A DNA stretch of 64,000 bases from Microstegium vimineum (Eukaryota > Streptophyta > Magnoliopsida > Poales > Poaceae): assembly GCA_022036555.1 (NCBI GenBank), contig CM039122.1:62001-126000 (forward strand). Reading direction: 5' to 3'. The position numbers were made by a program, and so were the translations under genes. Each line of letters begins with the position of its first letter. Position 1 is the first letter of the stretch. The notes beneath the pieces were generated by a model that was given only the letters and a program-made list of their open reading frames with translations, was not told the DNA's origin and did no database searches. This document shows positions 34,589 through 47,461 of this stretch, piece by piece.

Positions 34589-37500
34589 CTTAAGTATGTT
34601 ACACCTAACTTGAGAGGACCCAAACTAGTTTGGGTACCATCAACAAGTGGATGAATGTGTGTAGGTACCATGTGCATTGGAGACTTGATTCAATTGATTG
34701 CATATTGTTCATCTTATGATTGAGTCAAGTAATGAAGCTTAGTGCTATCCTTATCCCAATGCCAAGTCAAAAGATGAAGTCCAAATGCTACAACATACAA
34801 GTGCGTGATCAAGTTGTGGTGGGTAATTGTATTATTTGAAGGCTAGCAATTATCCAAGTTGAAGCTTGCTAATGGATTGATCATGGTCTAAATAAGGTAA
34901 ATTTCTTGTTGATCAAGTTCATTTGGGTGTGTATAAGATATTTGAATTGGATATCCACATAGTGCATATGAGTTGCTTGAATTGGATATATATGTGCACT
35001 AGTTGCTTGCTATAAGATGTTTGAATGGATTAAAATGCTTAGTGATCAAGTTTGAGTTGATTTGAATGAATATGATCATGAGACTACTTTTAATAAGAGG
35101 ATTGAATGTATATATGTCTTGTAAGAGTGTTCAAACAAGTTGGATTCAAATTTGGTTCAATTTGAAGAAGCATAGCTCAATTTGTCAACTCTTGTCAATC
35201 TTTCAAAATCTGAGCTAGCTGTGATCATAGCCATGTTTGAGAGTTCAAATCTACTTGGATTGGCTTGAAATTTGGTGTGCATGATCTACACTTGTGGTAT
35301 TAGTTGCTATTTAAATTTCATGGGTATTGGATAAGGGATACTTCGTTGTGGAGTGGATCTTGTCAACACATGTGCAGCAGTTTTCAGCATGTACCTAGGT
35401 GGAAAGATGTGAAATCTGGTAGCAATCTAGTAGTCCAATGAAGCTCAAATTTTTATGGCTGCTAGATGACTCAGTCAAGCACATCTCCACCAAAATTCAA
35501 GGTCATTGGATATGTACTTTGTGAGATATGATATATTCTTTGGAGAGTACAAAATCTGCCAGAAAAGTGACAAACATTGGATTGATTTAGAGTCACTCAA
35601 ATTGAAAGGTCCTCAAGTTGGAATCATGCTTATAAGTGATTGAGGTACCTATGCTAGAATTTAGTACAAGTACATTTGATTGTGGAGTGTATTTGACACA
35701 TGTTTAGTGCTCAAGATGAAGATCAATTAAACAAAGTCATTTCAATTGAGTGTCAAGGGTGATTCTTGGAGAGAGGTCACTTCTCCCTTTTGTAGGGGCT
35801 TGCCGCCTTTTGTAGGTGAACCAAGGTTACTTGGAAGGCTAACGTGGAAGTGGTGATCTAGGAATCATGTGGAGATGCTTAGTTGAAAGCTATCAAAAGG
35901 ATTGATCAAAACAAAAGCAAGCAACACCTAAAAGAGAGAGATTTATGAATTTATCCTACATATGTATCATGATATTCAAGTAGTATTATCTTCTACAAAG
36001 TGGTAATCTCTCATGCAAGCAAAGATCAAGAAAGAAGCAAGCAACACCTAAAAGAGAGAGATTTATGAATTTATCCTACATATGTATCATGATATTCAAG
36101 TAGTATTATCTTCTACAAAGTGGTAATCTCTCATGCAAGCAAAGATCAAGAAAGAAGCAAGCAACACCTAAAAGAGAGAGATTTATGAATTTATCCTACA
36201 TATGTATCATGATATTCAAGTAGTATTATCTTCTACAAAGTGGTAATCTCTCATGCAAGCAAAGATCAAGAAAGAAGCAAGTCAACCGCAACAAGAAAGT
36301 GCACTTGATCATTAGTGGGACTCAAAACATATGGGTGAAGATTAACATTCCAAGTGATATTCATTGGTCTTCACCATGTTCTTAATGGGAATTCACATTG
36401 CTAATTGGAGATGAAAATTGACTATCCTCTACTCCAACATAGCAAAGGTGAAATTGTTTGACATATGCATACATCCATTTCTTAGGACATGTTTAGTGCA
36501 TATAGTCATATATAGTGATCATTCATTGAAAATCAAATGAATTTTATGCTTATATCCTACCACTATTGCTTGATTGAGTTATGTGATCTAGTGGTAGTAT
36601 ATGAGTTTGTTCATGAGCTAGTAAACCCAAGTACTTGATCTATTCTTGGATTGTATGAGTGACAAGTACAACCTCTATAATATAACCGCTTAATGTGTGT
36701 GAACAAGCTTAGAGAGGGTTTAAACCGGACTTGAAAACTTATGCTATACATGTTAGTACAAGTCCAACATAGAAGCTCATGAAGATGAATCTAGTTCAAG
36801 CACAAGACAACTATGCAAATGGATATCAAGATGTAATCTACAAATGGTATCTAGACTTATGCTAATCTTTCAAAGAGTATCAACTTTCCTATTGGTACTT
36901 GCAAAAGATGTCTAGTTCTAGCATACTTGTGATGATCCACATTAGGTTAATTCAAATAATTCTACAAGTGGTAATCTCACAAGTGATATCCTACAAGCTA
37001 ACAAGTGATCCTCAACTTTAAGTTATCAAATCATAGTTCTCTTACTTGCAAAGCTCTTTTGGATGACAATTGCTTTGACCAAAGGGGAGTGCCCTACTCA
37101 ATGGTATAATGGTCAATGATCTTACATGAAGAGTCATTCTAATACAAATGTGTTAGTGTCTATCAAAAAGTATCAACCATCTACCCTAGTGTAACCTTTG
37201 CATCAATATGAGCATACCTTTTATGGAAATTGATGATAAAGGGGGAGAGATTAGTGAACAAAGATATATTAGTGAATGGACATGCACTAAGGGAAAGAGA
37301 CATGGACATGGACAAGGGAACAAGACCAAGGGATCAAAGTCTTGGACTAAGAGATGCACACAAGTAGGGGGAGCAAGCTCATGAACTTGATTGATTTCAT
37401 TTGATATGTGCATGTTCATGTGCTTGCTTACATATTTCATAAGTCTTATCTTTATATGCATGCTTGTGTGGTGTATGCTAGTTATAGGATTTGAATGATG

Positions 37501-37930
37501 ACTTGATAAACTAGCATGCATAGGTTGGTAAGCTAGATAGTTAATCTAATAAGTGGTATCTAGAAACTGTGCTTATAATGTTGATCTCACGGGGTTTCTA
37601 GTGTTTTTTTATCTAGCTAACCATGGTGCTAAGGATGGACTTCAAAGTACAACTAGAATGAGTATCTTCAAAGGTTTATCCTATATCCCTTAGCATCACT
37701 TAGTAGTGCTAGCACTCCCACAATGTCATATTCATGATTGTGTGCAAAGCTTAATTCAAACCTTTGTGAGCACACATGTAGGGGGATCTATCACTACCAA
37801 GTCGGATCTTGTGGCATTTATCCAAATCATGGTATAGAGCTTAAATGATGGATAAATGGCATAATGTCCAAAATGATCTTAATTTCCATATCTTTGTAGA
37901 GTTGTCATCAATTACCAAAAAGGGGGAGAT
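34589..37930 (+). other. Non-coding interior of the Copia-type element
   Basis: About 3.3 kb between the zinc-knuckle region and the right LTR. No open frame of protease, integrase, reverse transcriptase or RNase H is seen on either strand. The 120-bp triplication (35915-36281) lies in it. The end has GGGGGAG tracts (about 37232, 37369, 37923), typical of the 3' non-coding part of such elements. Confidence 0.7.
35915..36281. repeat. Exact 120-bp tandem triplication
   Basis: Units 35915-36034, 36035-36154 and 36155-36274 are identical by eye. A partial start of a fourth (AAGCAAG) follows before the sequence diverges. The unit contains CTACATATGTATCATGATAT and TTCTACAAAGTGGTAATCTC and has no coding frame. 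Confidence 0.97.
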
Positions 37931-40143
37931 TGAAAGGTCCTTGTGTGATTTTGGTAATTGAGTGACAACTTAGGTGGACTAATATGTTTTTAATGTGAGA
38001 CACACAAGTGATTTAGTCCTTAGGTACACAAGTGTGAGCAACCAATAAAGTTATGGTGGAGAGATGGCTTGTGCATATTGATGGTGCTCAACTTGGTGAT
38101 GAAGGAGTTTATTGTACATGGTACATGACATGGAGTCATGTGATCAAGGTGGAGAAGATCAAGATGAGGCTTGGCTTGATGGACCGGTTGCAAGTGTGAA
38201 GGGCAAGCGAGTGATGCTTGGCGCCGATGGACCAACGCAACGGTGAAGAGCAAGTGAGGTCAAGATCGATGAACCAACACGGTCACGTGATGATATGGAG
38301 TGGATCATATCATTTGTGATAGGTTGGTGCGTATGTTGCATCAACATTGGAGAAGAAGATGAAATGGAATGCACAAGGCAAAGGTATAACTTAGAGCATT
38401 TCATTTCACCGGTCATAGAGGTTTAGAGAAGTGTTTGACCGGGTTGAGTTATAGGAAAAGTCGTACTATCAAGAGGGATGCATAGTAGACTATCTTGATG
38501 AGGATAAGAGTGCTCAAGTTACTAGTCTAGAGACATTTGAGAGAAGCGGTGCAAATCATTTTCTTAGAAGAGTGCTTCGGTGGCTTTTTTGCTGAGCTAC
38601 CGGTACTATTGGTCTCCCACGGGTAGTACCGGTGAAGACCGGTGGTACCGGTCAGCTCCCGGAGGGGTTTTCTCGCACGCGAGGGTACTTTGAAGATGTG
38701 CTGAAAAATAAACTACCGGTAGTACCAGTTGGCTAACTTTGTGCAACGGTCGGGAAGCTCCAACGGTCGGATTTCTTGGACCGGTAGTACCGGTGCGACA
38801 CCGGTAGTACCGGTGGTGCGTCGGGAGCTGCGGGAATAAATAGGCCTCCCCTTCCCTTGGGGCGGTGGCTACCCCCATTATTCCACTCCTACACCTGAGA
38901 AAAAGGGTCCCAAGTGCCTCTCTCTCCCTCTATGCTCCTAGGCTTCAATCCATGATGGATTTGTGAGAGAGAAGTGAGATTTGAGAGTCGAGAGGATCGA
39001 TCTACGACTTGAGCATTCGATTTCCTCTTCTTGTCGGTTTGCTTTGCATTTGTTGCTCTTGGATTCTTGGAATCCTAGCCGGCTAGGCGTTCTTCGTGCT
39101 TGCCCATGATTTGTTCATTTGTGAGGGCAATCTAAGTGTTTGTAATCCCCATTCGATCTTAGTGAAAACCTTGGGCACTCTTTGTGTAGGCCTGAAGGGA
39201 GAGGCAAGGAGGTGAAAGAGACTCCGACCTTTGCGGTCATCTCAACAACGAGTAGGAACTCTAGTGTAGAGTTGCCGAACCTCGGTATAAATCGTGAGTC
39301 TCGTGTGCTTGATGTTGTGGAGATAGCTTCGAGTATCCTTTGCTATTGTGTTCTTCGTGTTCTTCCTCTATCCCTCAAAGTTCATAGGTTGGGAAGGCCC
39401 GATCTACAAATTGGTGAGGAAGCAACCCAAGCAAAGTTCAACATCATCACCCTCAACCTCAAGGAGTGTGGGGAAAAGCTCGGATCCGGATTCAAAGCTC
39501 ATTACGTTGAGATCCTGGAGCTACAGCGAGCCACCGGTAGTAACAGTCTCCTACCGGTAGTACCGGTCCTACTACCGGTAGTACAAATCAGTGGTTTGCC
39601 TTCTCTATTCACTAGCTTGTACTTATTATTTCATACTTGTGCTAGTGTTTAGTGGTTGCTTTAGTAACTAGTTTAGCTTGTGTGGCTTGCCTAGTTACCT
39701 TATAGCTTGTGTAGCTTAGAAGTAAGATCTTGAGTGACTAATTGGCTTGAGTAGCTTTGTTAGTCACATTGCTTAGTTTGTGTAGCTGAGTAAGTTGAGC
39801 TCTCTAGTTGGCTTGTGTAGTCTTGCTAGAGAGCATTGCTAGTGAGCTTAGGTGCTTTGTGCTTTGCTTACTAGTATGTGTAGGAGCTCCCGGTGTGCTT
39901 AGAGTACTAGTTGCTTAGGTTTGTGTGACCTTGCAACCTAGACTTATTTAGGTGAGCTTCCTAGCTTGGCACCTTAGTTAGCATAATAGACATACTTTGC
40001 TAGGTGCTAGAGTTATAGTTAGAGGGGTGTAGTCTTGGCTAGACCGATAGTTTTAATTCCGCATTTGATTCGGTTAGCCGGATCGTTTACAGTTTTAGAA
40101 AAGACTATTCACCCCCCCTCTAGTCCGCCATCTCGACCCTACA
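37931..40143 (+). repeat. Right LTR of the Copia-type element
   Basis: 2213 bp, preceded by the purine tract AAAAAGGGGGAGAT. It is closely similar to the left LTR over its whole length, lacks one 22-bp ACCGGTAGT-containing unit near 38725, and has its own small substitutions. Confidence 0.92.
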
Positions 40144-40148
40144 TCATG

Positions 40149-40741
40149 TTTGATACTCATAACCAATGAGTCAGAAGCCTCACAACAATCTTCGGCCGAC
40201 TACTTTGACTACATCGACTACCCCGGCCACAACAAGGACCTACGCATAGAGAAGACACCACATGCGGAGACCTAGAGACGAAGACATGCATGCTTAAAAG
40301 ACACCATAGGTGGAGACCTCGAAGGTGTAGACCTGGACGCTGAGAACATACTAGAATGGAGGCCTCGAAGGGAAAGACCTACGCTTTGAGGAGGCCTCGG
40401 AGGCAAAGACCTACGTGCACTAGTGAAGCCGGCTAACCTTGTCATAGAAGCAACAGAAGTTGCAAAAGCCCGAAGACAAAGATATCTAGAAGATCGAGAC
40501 ACTTGAAGATAGACACCTCAGGAATAGGAACACCTATAGGGTAGAGTTGTGCATGTTCTCTTTTCTCCATACCGTTTTTTCATGCATGGTTTTTTGGGAT
40601 GGACTTTTTAGTGAGGCATGCACGTGAAAGTTGCAAAGGGCAGCCTTCACAACTAGTTTTCAAGTTGTATTGTGCCTCTTCTTGTATGAAGGCATCTACT
40701 AGGTCATGTAGTACCGATCATAACCTAGTAGCTGGGGCAAC
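40149..40741 (+). repeat. Left arm of the inverted repeat (part 2)
   Basis: This continues the arm broken by the Copia element and matches the complement of about 42430-42960. Shared words include CTAACCTTGTCATAGAAGC (40434) and GTTTTCAAGTTGTATTGTG (40657). There is no intact frame. Confidence 0.7.
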
Positions 40742-40978
40742 TGTTGGGGGAGCCAATATTCACATGGGCCAACTCCTCCTAGAAGAGGCCCAATAGGGGT
40801 AGTGTATTAGTTTGTTAATCTTGCCCTCACCAAGGGGTCACTTGTAAATTGCCACTTGACTCTATAAATGCCAAGAGCATGAGTGGGTAGGGTCTCTCCC
40901 CTTCTGACTCTGACAGAAAACCCTAATTGCCTCTCCACTGTCTTTCTCTAATCCGGTTCGGGAATAGTTTTCCCAACA
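40742..40978 (+). repeat. Small LTR-like sequence, TGTTGGG to CCCAACA
   Basis: 237 bp with mirrored ends TGTTGGGGGAGCC and GTTTTCCCAACA. Flanking bases GCAAC and TGCTT are not a target duplication. It could be the 3' LTR of the element forming the left arm. The right arm of the inverted repeat does not carry it. Confidence 0.4.
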
Positions 40979-42429
40979 TGCTTAGTTTCTTTTTTCTTTT
41001 TTGCTAGTTAAATTTTTAAACACTTGTTCTGTGTGTGATGATAGAAGGGGTAGGTATAGAAAGAAATCCCATAAAGGTAATGAGGTTATGTGGATGAGTT
41101 GTAACATTTCTGGGGAGGTAGAAAACACAAGAATTTCATTTCCCGGGAGATATAAAACACAAGAATTTTGTGTGTATCTTTCAGAAGAAGAAAGTTGTGT
41201 CACAATAAAATTAGGAGGTTATTTCTAAATAACACTACATGAATTAGAAAGACACTTATCAAAATACTTACCAGGAAGTATAACAAAAAACTCAATTTGC
41301 TTGAAGTGATCTCTCTAGTCAATTGTCTTCACGAATGTGTTCTTAAATAGTTTTAAAATACTTTTAGCGCTTAGCATTCCAATAATACTAGTATTTAAAC
41401 AATGCATTTTGCCAACTATATATAGAGAAATAAAAACATGGTAGTGGAGTCAGTGGAAATGATGTATCATCAACGACAGGCAAAAATGATGCATTTCGAA
41501 GACTTACTTTTAAAACTTTTAAAGCTTGGCCATGTTTCTTCAGTTTTGGATTTAGATCATACATGAGAGTGTTATAAAGGTTAACCTATACAAAGAAACA
41601 AGACCGAGTAAACCAGGTCTAGAGGTTAAGGTAAATTTGTTGATAAGCTATACATACACACCCACATGCTCACACACAAATATGTAATAATATATATATA
41701 TATATATACTCTATTATCAAAATATATATACACATATACATACATGATGAGTATTTTGTTTGACCCACACGATTACCTCATACTTGTTGGCTTTTATCAT
41801 CCCTAAATCTTTCAAAGTTTTTTTTATTTCTTCGAAGAACAAATGGAGAAATCAATTTGTTTAATATTTGTGACAAATATTTTTATGGAAATTTTGCTAC
41901 CAAACACTAACAATGATCTCTTTTTAATGCTGGACATTATCAATGATCTGACTTTGCTGCTGGACACCAAAAATTGTAAGATTTAATGGAGGGCACTCTG
42001 TTTGTTATTAAAATAGATATAAAATCATATAAGTTCTCAAAAATTGTAATATAACACCTTCTATGTTCTACACGATGAGAACTATACAATAAAAAATTTG
42101 TTTTGCACTGAAATGATCATTTTACCCCTCTTCACAAATAGACAAAGTTAATCATTGCTACTATTCATTCTTCTTAAAAATATGTTCAGCGCTATCATAC
42201 CCCCGCAGGCGAGTTTTTTTACTACTGCCTCTTTTTCTTATCTATCTACTAATCTATCACCAATCATCGAGAAGTAATATCAAAATAGTGGTTTGGCCCT
42301 AATATAAAGCAATCATACAGTGTTTCCATACCATCAAACAAGAGGGGAGTCGCAAGTCCTAGCGCCACCGCAGCTCGTGTCTCCCACCCCACCAGCCCCC
42401 CTTCCTCCCATTATGACATTAAGAGATTA
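40979..42429. other. AT-rich spacer between the inverted-repeat arms
   Basis: No gene is recognised. It holds a TA microsatellite at about 41686-41709. Everything else is AT-rich unassigned sequence. Confidence 0.5.
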
Positions 42430-44250
42430 TGAATAGTAGCCCCTCAGCTACTAGGTTATGAATGGAACTACATGACCTAGTCGACATCTTCATACAAGAA
42501 GAGACACAATACAACTTGAAAACTGGTTGCGAGGGCTGCCCTTTGCAACATGCACTTGCACGCCTCAGTAAAAACTCCATCCTGAAAACCCTGAGGGAAA
42601 AAAGGGTATGGAGAATAGAGCACACTCACAACTCTAGCCTATATGTGTTCCTATCCTAGAGGCATCTAGCCCCAAGTGCCTCGATCTCCCGAATGTCTTC
42701 ACCTTCGGGCTTTTGCTACTTCTACCGCTTCTATGACAAGGTTAGCCACTTCACCCATGTGCGTAGGTCTTTGCCTCCATGTCCTCCTCAATGCATAGAT
42801 CTTCGCCTCTGAGGCCTCCGCCTCTAGTATCTTCTCGAGTCATCATGGTTGGGGTAGTTGAAGTAGTTGAAGTAGTTGTGGCCAAAGATTGTTGTGAGGC
42901 CTCCGAATAGTTGGTCACGAGCATCGTACAAAAGGCTTCTTGCTCCGGAGTGGTTGGTCGCCCAATGTGCTCCCCTAGCCCCTCTTGGCTGGTGCTCATG
43001 ACTGGGTCCTCAGTCGCGCTTGGGGTAAGCGACGTAGTGGAAGTAGTGGAAATAGATGCTCAGGGCAAAGTTGTCGATGAGTCCCTCGAGTCAAAGTGGT
43101 TGATGAAGGTGTCGTGGACCTTGCTATCAATGGAGTTGATGTAGTCCATCAAGCTTGGCGACAGGGATGAGACATTGTAGGCATTGACGAAGTCTCTTGA
43201 TCGTTTGTAGTAGTTAAGGATGATGGCGAAGCCCCTCATACCGAAGACCCTTCTTCAAAGCTTCATGGTGGAGGCTATGTTGGTGTAGGATGGTGAAGGT
43301 GTTGGTGAGACAAGTCATCTTAGTTTCGTCGAAGGTCCTCTTACAAAGCTATTTGGCGAGGGCCCTCCTGAAAAAATGTGTTTTGGCGGAAGCGTGTTGG
43401 TGAAGCCACCGAAGATGGTGGTGGAGCCTCTCGTGCCGAAGAGCTTGGCGAATGAGAAGCAAACGTAGATGACGAAGCCACATGGTGAAAGATGGAGAAG
43501 TCACGTGAAAGTACACCTGAGTTGATAGAGTGCATTTTTAGGAACTTAGGTTGAGCTTCATAACCTCGTCGAATATTGACTTGCTAGCAAGTCTTTCTAT
43601 ACACAAAAAGACATTGTCTTTCTACTTGCTATAGAAAATGGTTAGTCATTTATATGATATGTGAGGGTAGTGCGAAGGCCTTAGCTTCATGACCTGGTGC
43701 CCGTTTAGGTTCGAGACTTCTTCCAAGATTTTGATGCATAGAGTCCTAGTGCACGTGCATTTTTGGGACTTCTTCCAGGTGGTCGAGGCCATACGGTGCA
43801 ATGCACTTTGCAGTGTATGTATGTGATGATGTCAATAAATGTATTTGTGTAAAATATTAGAAAGGGTAAACATATCATGTGTCCTGCAAAAATGATGGTT
43901 GAGTTTGAAAAAGAGATAAGCACTGCATACGAGGAACAATGCTCTCAAACGAGAAGTTTATAGTTTAAGATGGCTAGTGAAGGCTGCCAATTAGAAACTT
44001 GCATGGTTAGTTTCCTACGAAGGTTGGCTAAAATAATATTAGGTGGATGCATTTTATAGAATGCTATGAATGAAAAATTGGGTAATATGGCCTGCAAAAA
44101 AAGAGAAAAATGTTAGCGTTAGAGGGTTCGAAGGTTGGGTGGCTACCGAAGGTCGATTGTTGATGGAGTCTGAATGTTGGTGAGGATTATTGGTTGACGA
44201 AGTTTGTTGAATGACGAAAGTTGTTGTCTGACGATGAGCAATGACTGACT
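42430..44250 (-). repeat. Right arm of the diverged inverted repeat
   Basis: Read on the minus strand this follows the same order as 28030-29387 plus 40149-40735, with many substitutions and indels. It carries the same GAAGGTGTTGGTGA-like words. Its outer part (44160-44460) contains repeated TGACTGACGAAG-like phrases. It has no Copia insertion and no terminal TGTTGGG sequence. Confidence 0.7.
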
Positions 44251-44462
44251 AGGCCGCTGAATGACGAAGGACAATAACTGATGAGGGTTGCTAACTGATG
44301 AGGACCAACTAGCTAACGAAGATTGTTGATTAAAAAAGTCTAATTACTGTGCCAAAGACTGCTGACTGACGAAGACTACTAACTATCGAAGACCAATAAC
44401 TGATGGAGGTTGCTGACTGATGAGAATCAATTGACTAGAGCGGGCCAATGACTAATGAAAAT

Positions 44463-47461
44463 TGTGACACCCTGTGTCAAGCTTGCATTAGGATCATCAT
44501 TAGCCACTAAGCACATCATTTCATTGCATTCATGTTTGCATATGCTATCAGTTCATGTGTGTGTTTATATGTTTTGAAACTAGAATTGAATAGGTGTTTT
44601 GTGCTTAATCTTGTGTTTAACCTGTTTAGTTAAACCTTGCTTTTCTTAGAGTAAAAGTGTGGTTTGTTTATGTTTAGTTACCCTGCTTAGTTTTATCAAA
44701 TAAAAGAGAATGGAGAAGGAAATCAGAATCGAGACAGGCCGAGCACCACCCCTCGACCTCGACCCCCGCTCGATGAAAGTGACAGACCGAGGGTTCGATC
44801 GAACGACCCCGGGCCAGAGGCTCGACCGAGCCAGAGGCTCGATTGGCCAGTCGATCGACGCCCCCCCCCCCTCGACTTCTACCCCTCGAAGTTACGAACC
44901 GAGGCTTGGACGAACGACCCCGCACGGAAGGCTCGACCGAGTCGGAGGCTCGATCAGCCGATCGACCCTACCCTCGATATCGACCCCTCTCCCGCGCGCT
45001 CGACCGCACGCACGTGCCGCGCACGCCCGCGCGCACTCACCCGACCGCGGCTGAGCCGTACGTCGGAGTCATCCGCCGCGTGGCCGACGATGCCTGACCG
45101 CGGAAGTGGAACACGCCATCGCCGCCGCTTCGGCACTGCGCCGACATCGCTGTCGCCGCTCGTTCTGTCTCACTCGAATCTGAGTTAACGGCGCTAGGAC
45201 CAAGTCGGCACCGTTTTTCCGCCGCTGACGCTCTGCTTCGCCGCCGCAGACCTGCCGCGCGCCGCGCCGTCGTTTCGCAATAACGCCGCCGCAGTGCCGC
45301 GTCCGATCAGTTCTCCGCCTTATCTCTTTCGCAATCAAGCGCGAATCCGCGTTAACGGCGCGTCGACCAAGTCTTTCTCTGCGCCGCTCACCGCAAGCAC
45401 GCCAACGCCGCTGCCACCACCGCACCATCGCATCACATCCCCTCTAGCAGTGCCGGTCGGCCATGACCGTGCAAGAGGAGCGCCTATACCTCCTCCACCT
45501 CCCGCACTCATCCACACTCATCCGCACTCGCTCAATCGCTCGCATTCTCTGCCTTTGCGCCGAGAGCTCCGAGCACCGCCAGCGCCTTCTTCTCAAATCC
45601 GCCACCACCAGAGCTTCTTTGCTCAATCTTTCTCCTTCTAGCTTTCGCCTTTGCCCCGCACACACGTTGCTCGCCTCTTCTTCCCCAACCAAGCACTCCA
45701 GTCGCCGGAACGCCTTTCGTCATTCTTCGACTCCGAGTCGCCACCGCACCGATCAACCAGCGTTCACCGTTCGCCGTCTCGTCTCCGACACCTCCATCTT
45801 CGTGGAAGCTTCACCAGAGATAGCCTGAGGTGAGAACTCCGTTCCTTTAGCTTCAGTCCGATCCGTGTCGCCACAGCACCGTTGGCCATGCGCCATTGCC
45901 GCCGCCGCGGAGCTTGCACGTGGAAAAGTTTCCACAGAGCCTCTCTGGCTCAGCTAGCCCTCGAGCTGCACTCACCACATCACCACGATGCTCACGCAAC
46001 CCAGCGCCGGGCCTCGCTTTGCCGGTGATCACTTCGCCGTGTAACACCGCCGTGTTGCACCGCCACCACACACCGTCGACCCCTCTTCACGGTCGTGCCG
46101 GTTCAACCAACACCACCAGTGGATGCGCGTAGTCATCCCGAGCCTAGCACAACCAACCCCACCGCCGAAGACTTCACCATCGGCAAGAACACGTCGATCA
46201 GCACCATTCTCTGTTCCGCTCGACGGTGGATGGACCTCGAGTAATCGAGGGTCATGCCCGTCAGTTGCCTCGAGTGCCTCTGTATGCCTCGAGCCCGTTC
46301 CCGAAATGATTTCCTATTCTGTTTTCAGTGATGTATGCCATACTTGTTTGTTTATATCTAGTGTTTGGTGAAATTAGTTTTGTTAGACTCTGTATGTTAT
46401 GATCTGTCTGTAGTTATATATATAATTATGTTCTTAAGTATAGTTCTGCTAAAGGTGAGTTATAGCCTGTTTTATCCTGCTAGCTAGTAGCTCTAGATGT
46501 AAGTAGCTTTGTGGTAGTTCTCTGGTCCTATGCTTAGAATCTCTGTTAGTGTGTTAAATCTTGTTCAAGCATCATCTCTGCACCATTCAGTTATTTATTT
46601 ATGCATTGCAATCGTTTAGGATCCGTGGAGGAACATCAGGAGCCCACAGAGACAGAAGTCCAGAAGGTACAGGAGCTATACGAGGAGTACCAAGAGCTCG
46701 ACACTAACCTTCCTGAGTGCCCTGACCACCAGCCCTCCACCTTCTCTCAAGGCAAGCCCCGGAGCATTCTTAAGCCTCCCAGTTTTTACAATTTAATCTA
46801 CTTGAGTATTTTATACCGTGATGCATTAGGTGATAGGAGTTGTTTGAATCCCAAATTGATGCATTACCTTCCTTGGTTATTGCTTTACCTACCTTGTTAC
46901 CCTGTTAATAATAAAGTAAAAGCAACCGCTTAGCATGCTTAGAAATTATGGTTACCTTTCTTTTTATGTTTCGTATTATCCCTTGTGGGTAATACTATCA
47001 CGGTTGGCTATATTTTTGCTATCGTGGAAAGAACCAATGGTAGTAATGAAATACGGTCAACTGGAAGGCAAGTGCACCAAGTGGTTTAGACTTGGGGGCA
47101 GTCCGTCCGTTGGATCGTGTAGGTTTGTACACGATGGTGGCCCTCTTACATCTTTGAATGCGCCCTTTCGCATAGGGGCCGTTGTGAGTATCGACCCCGA
47201 AGCCGAGTAAACACTGTCCGGGCCGGTTCTCAGCCTACTGTGAGCACCCTCTAGACTGTAGATACGATCTGCCCCGTGGTGGCCATCTATTTTCTACAAT
47301 TGGGTGGACTACTCTGAGATCGCGTCGGTTACCACCTGGACTTTGTTAAGCGGTGACCTAATGCTGACCCGACGGGGAAAGTATGGGCGTGTGTTAAAGG
47401 TAATCTTACCAGCTGGTGTATATCGATTCGAATTGCCGCCCCCCACTGGATATGGGGGATT
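44463..47461 (+). repeat. LTR-like, partly GC-rich sequence, unassigned
   Basis: It begins TGTGACACCCTGTGTCAAGC, which looks like an LTR start. From 44700 to 46250 it is GC-rich with recurrent CTCGACC and GGCTCGA words, and overlapping frames occur on both strands without protein character. Bases 46600-46930 give a frame starting MHCNRLGSVEEHQEPTETE. Bases 47041-47460 are a unique-looking non-coding block. No matching end or target duplication was found. It abuts the gypsy gag directly. Confidence 0.4.

Larger units (their letters stand above)
29388..40143 (+). mobile_element. Copia-type LTR retrotransposon, complete ends, defective interior
   Basis: Two LTRs of about 2.2 kb (29388-31621 and 37931-40143) begin TGAAAGGTCC and end CGACCCTACA. 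TCATG is duplicated at 29383-29387 and 40144-40148. A primer site TGGTATCAGAGC, matching initiator methionine tRNA, follows the left LTR, and a purine tract AAAAAGGGGGAGA precedes the right one. The gag has UBN2/zinc-knuckle features like SIRE/Maximus-type Copia elements but contains stops. No protease, integrase or reverse transcriptase is found in the remaining interior (34589-37930). The element can only have moved with proteins supplied in trans, unless the interior was lost after insertion. A solo gypsy LTR is nested in it. Confidence 0.92.

Noticed and set aside
35915..36281. CRISPR-like or minisatellite array
   Set aside because: The units are directly adjacent with no spacers, in a plant retroelement; it is a simple tandem triplication.
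40742..40978. Solo LTR with target duplication
   Set aside because: The mirrored ends are there but the flanking five bases differ (GCAAC and TGCTT), so I kept it only as a low-confidence LTR-like repeat.
44710..46132. Several overlapping frames of 60-120 codons
   Set aside because: Same GC-driven effect in an LTR-like block. Frames overlap on both strands and lack any recognisable motif.
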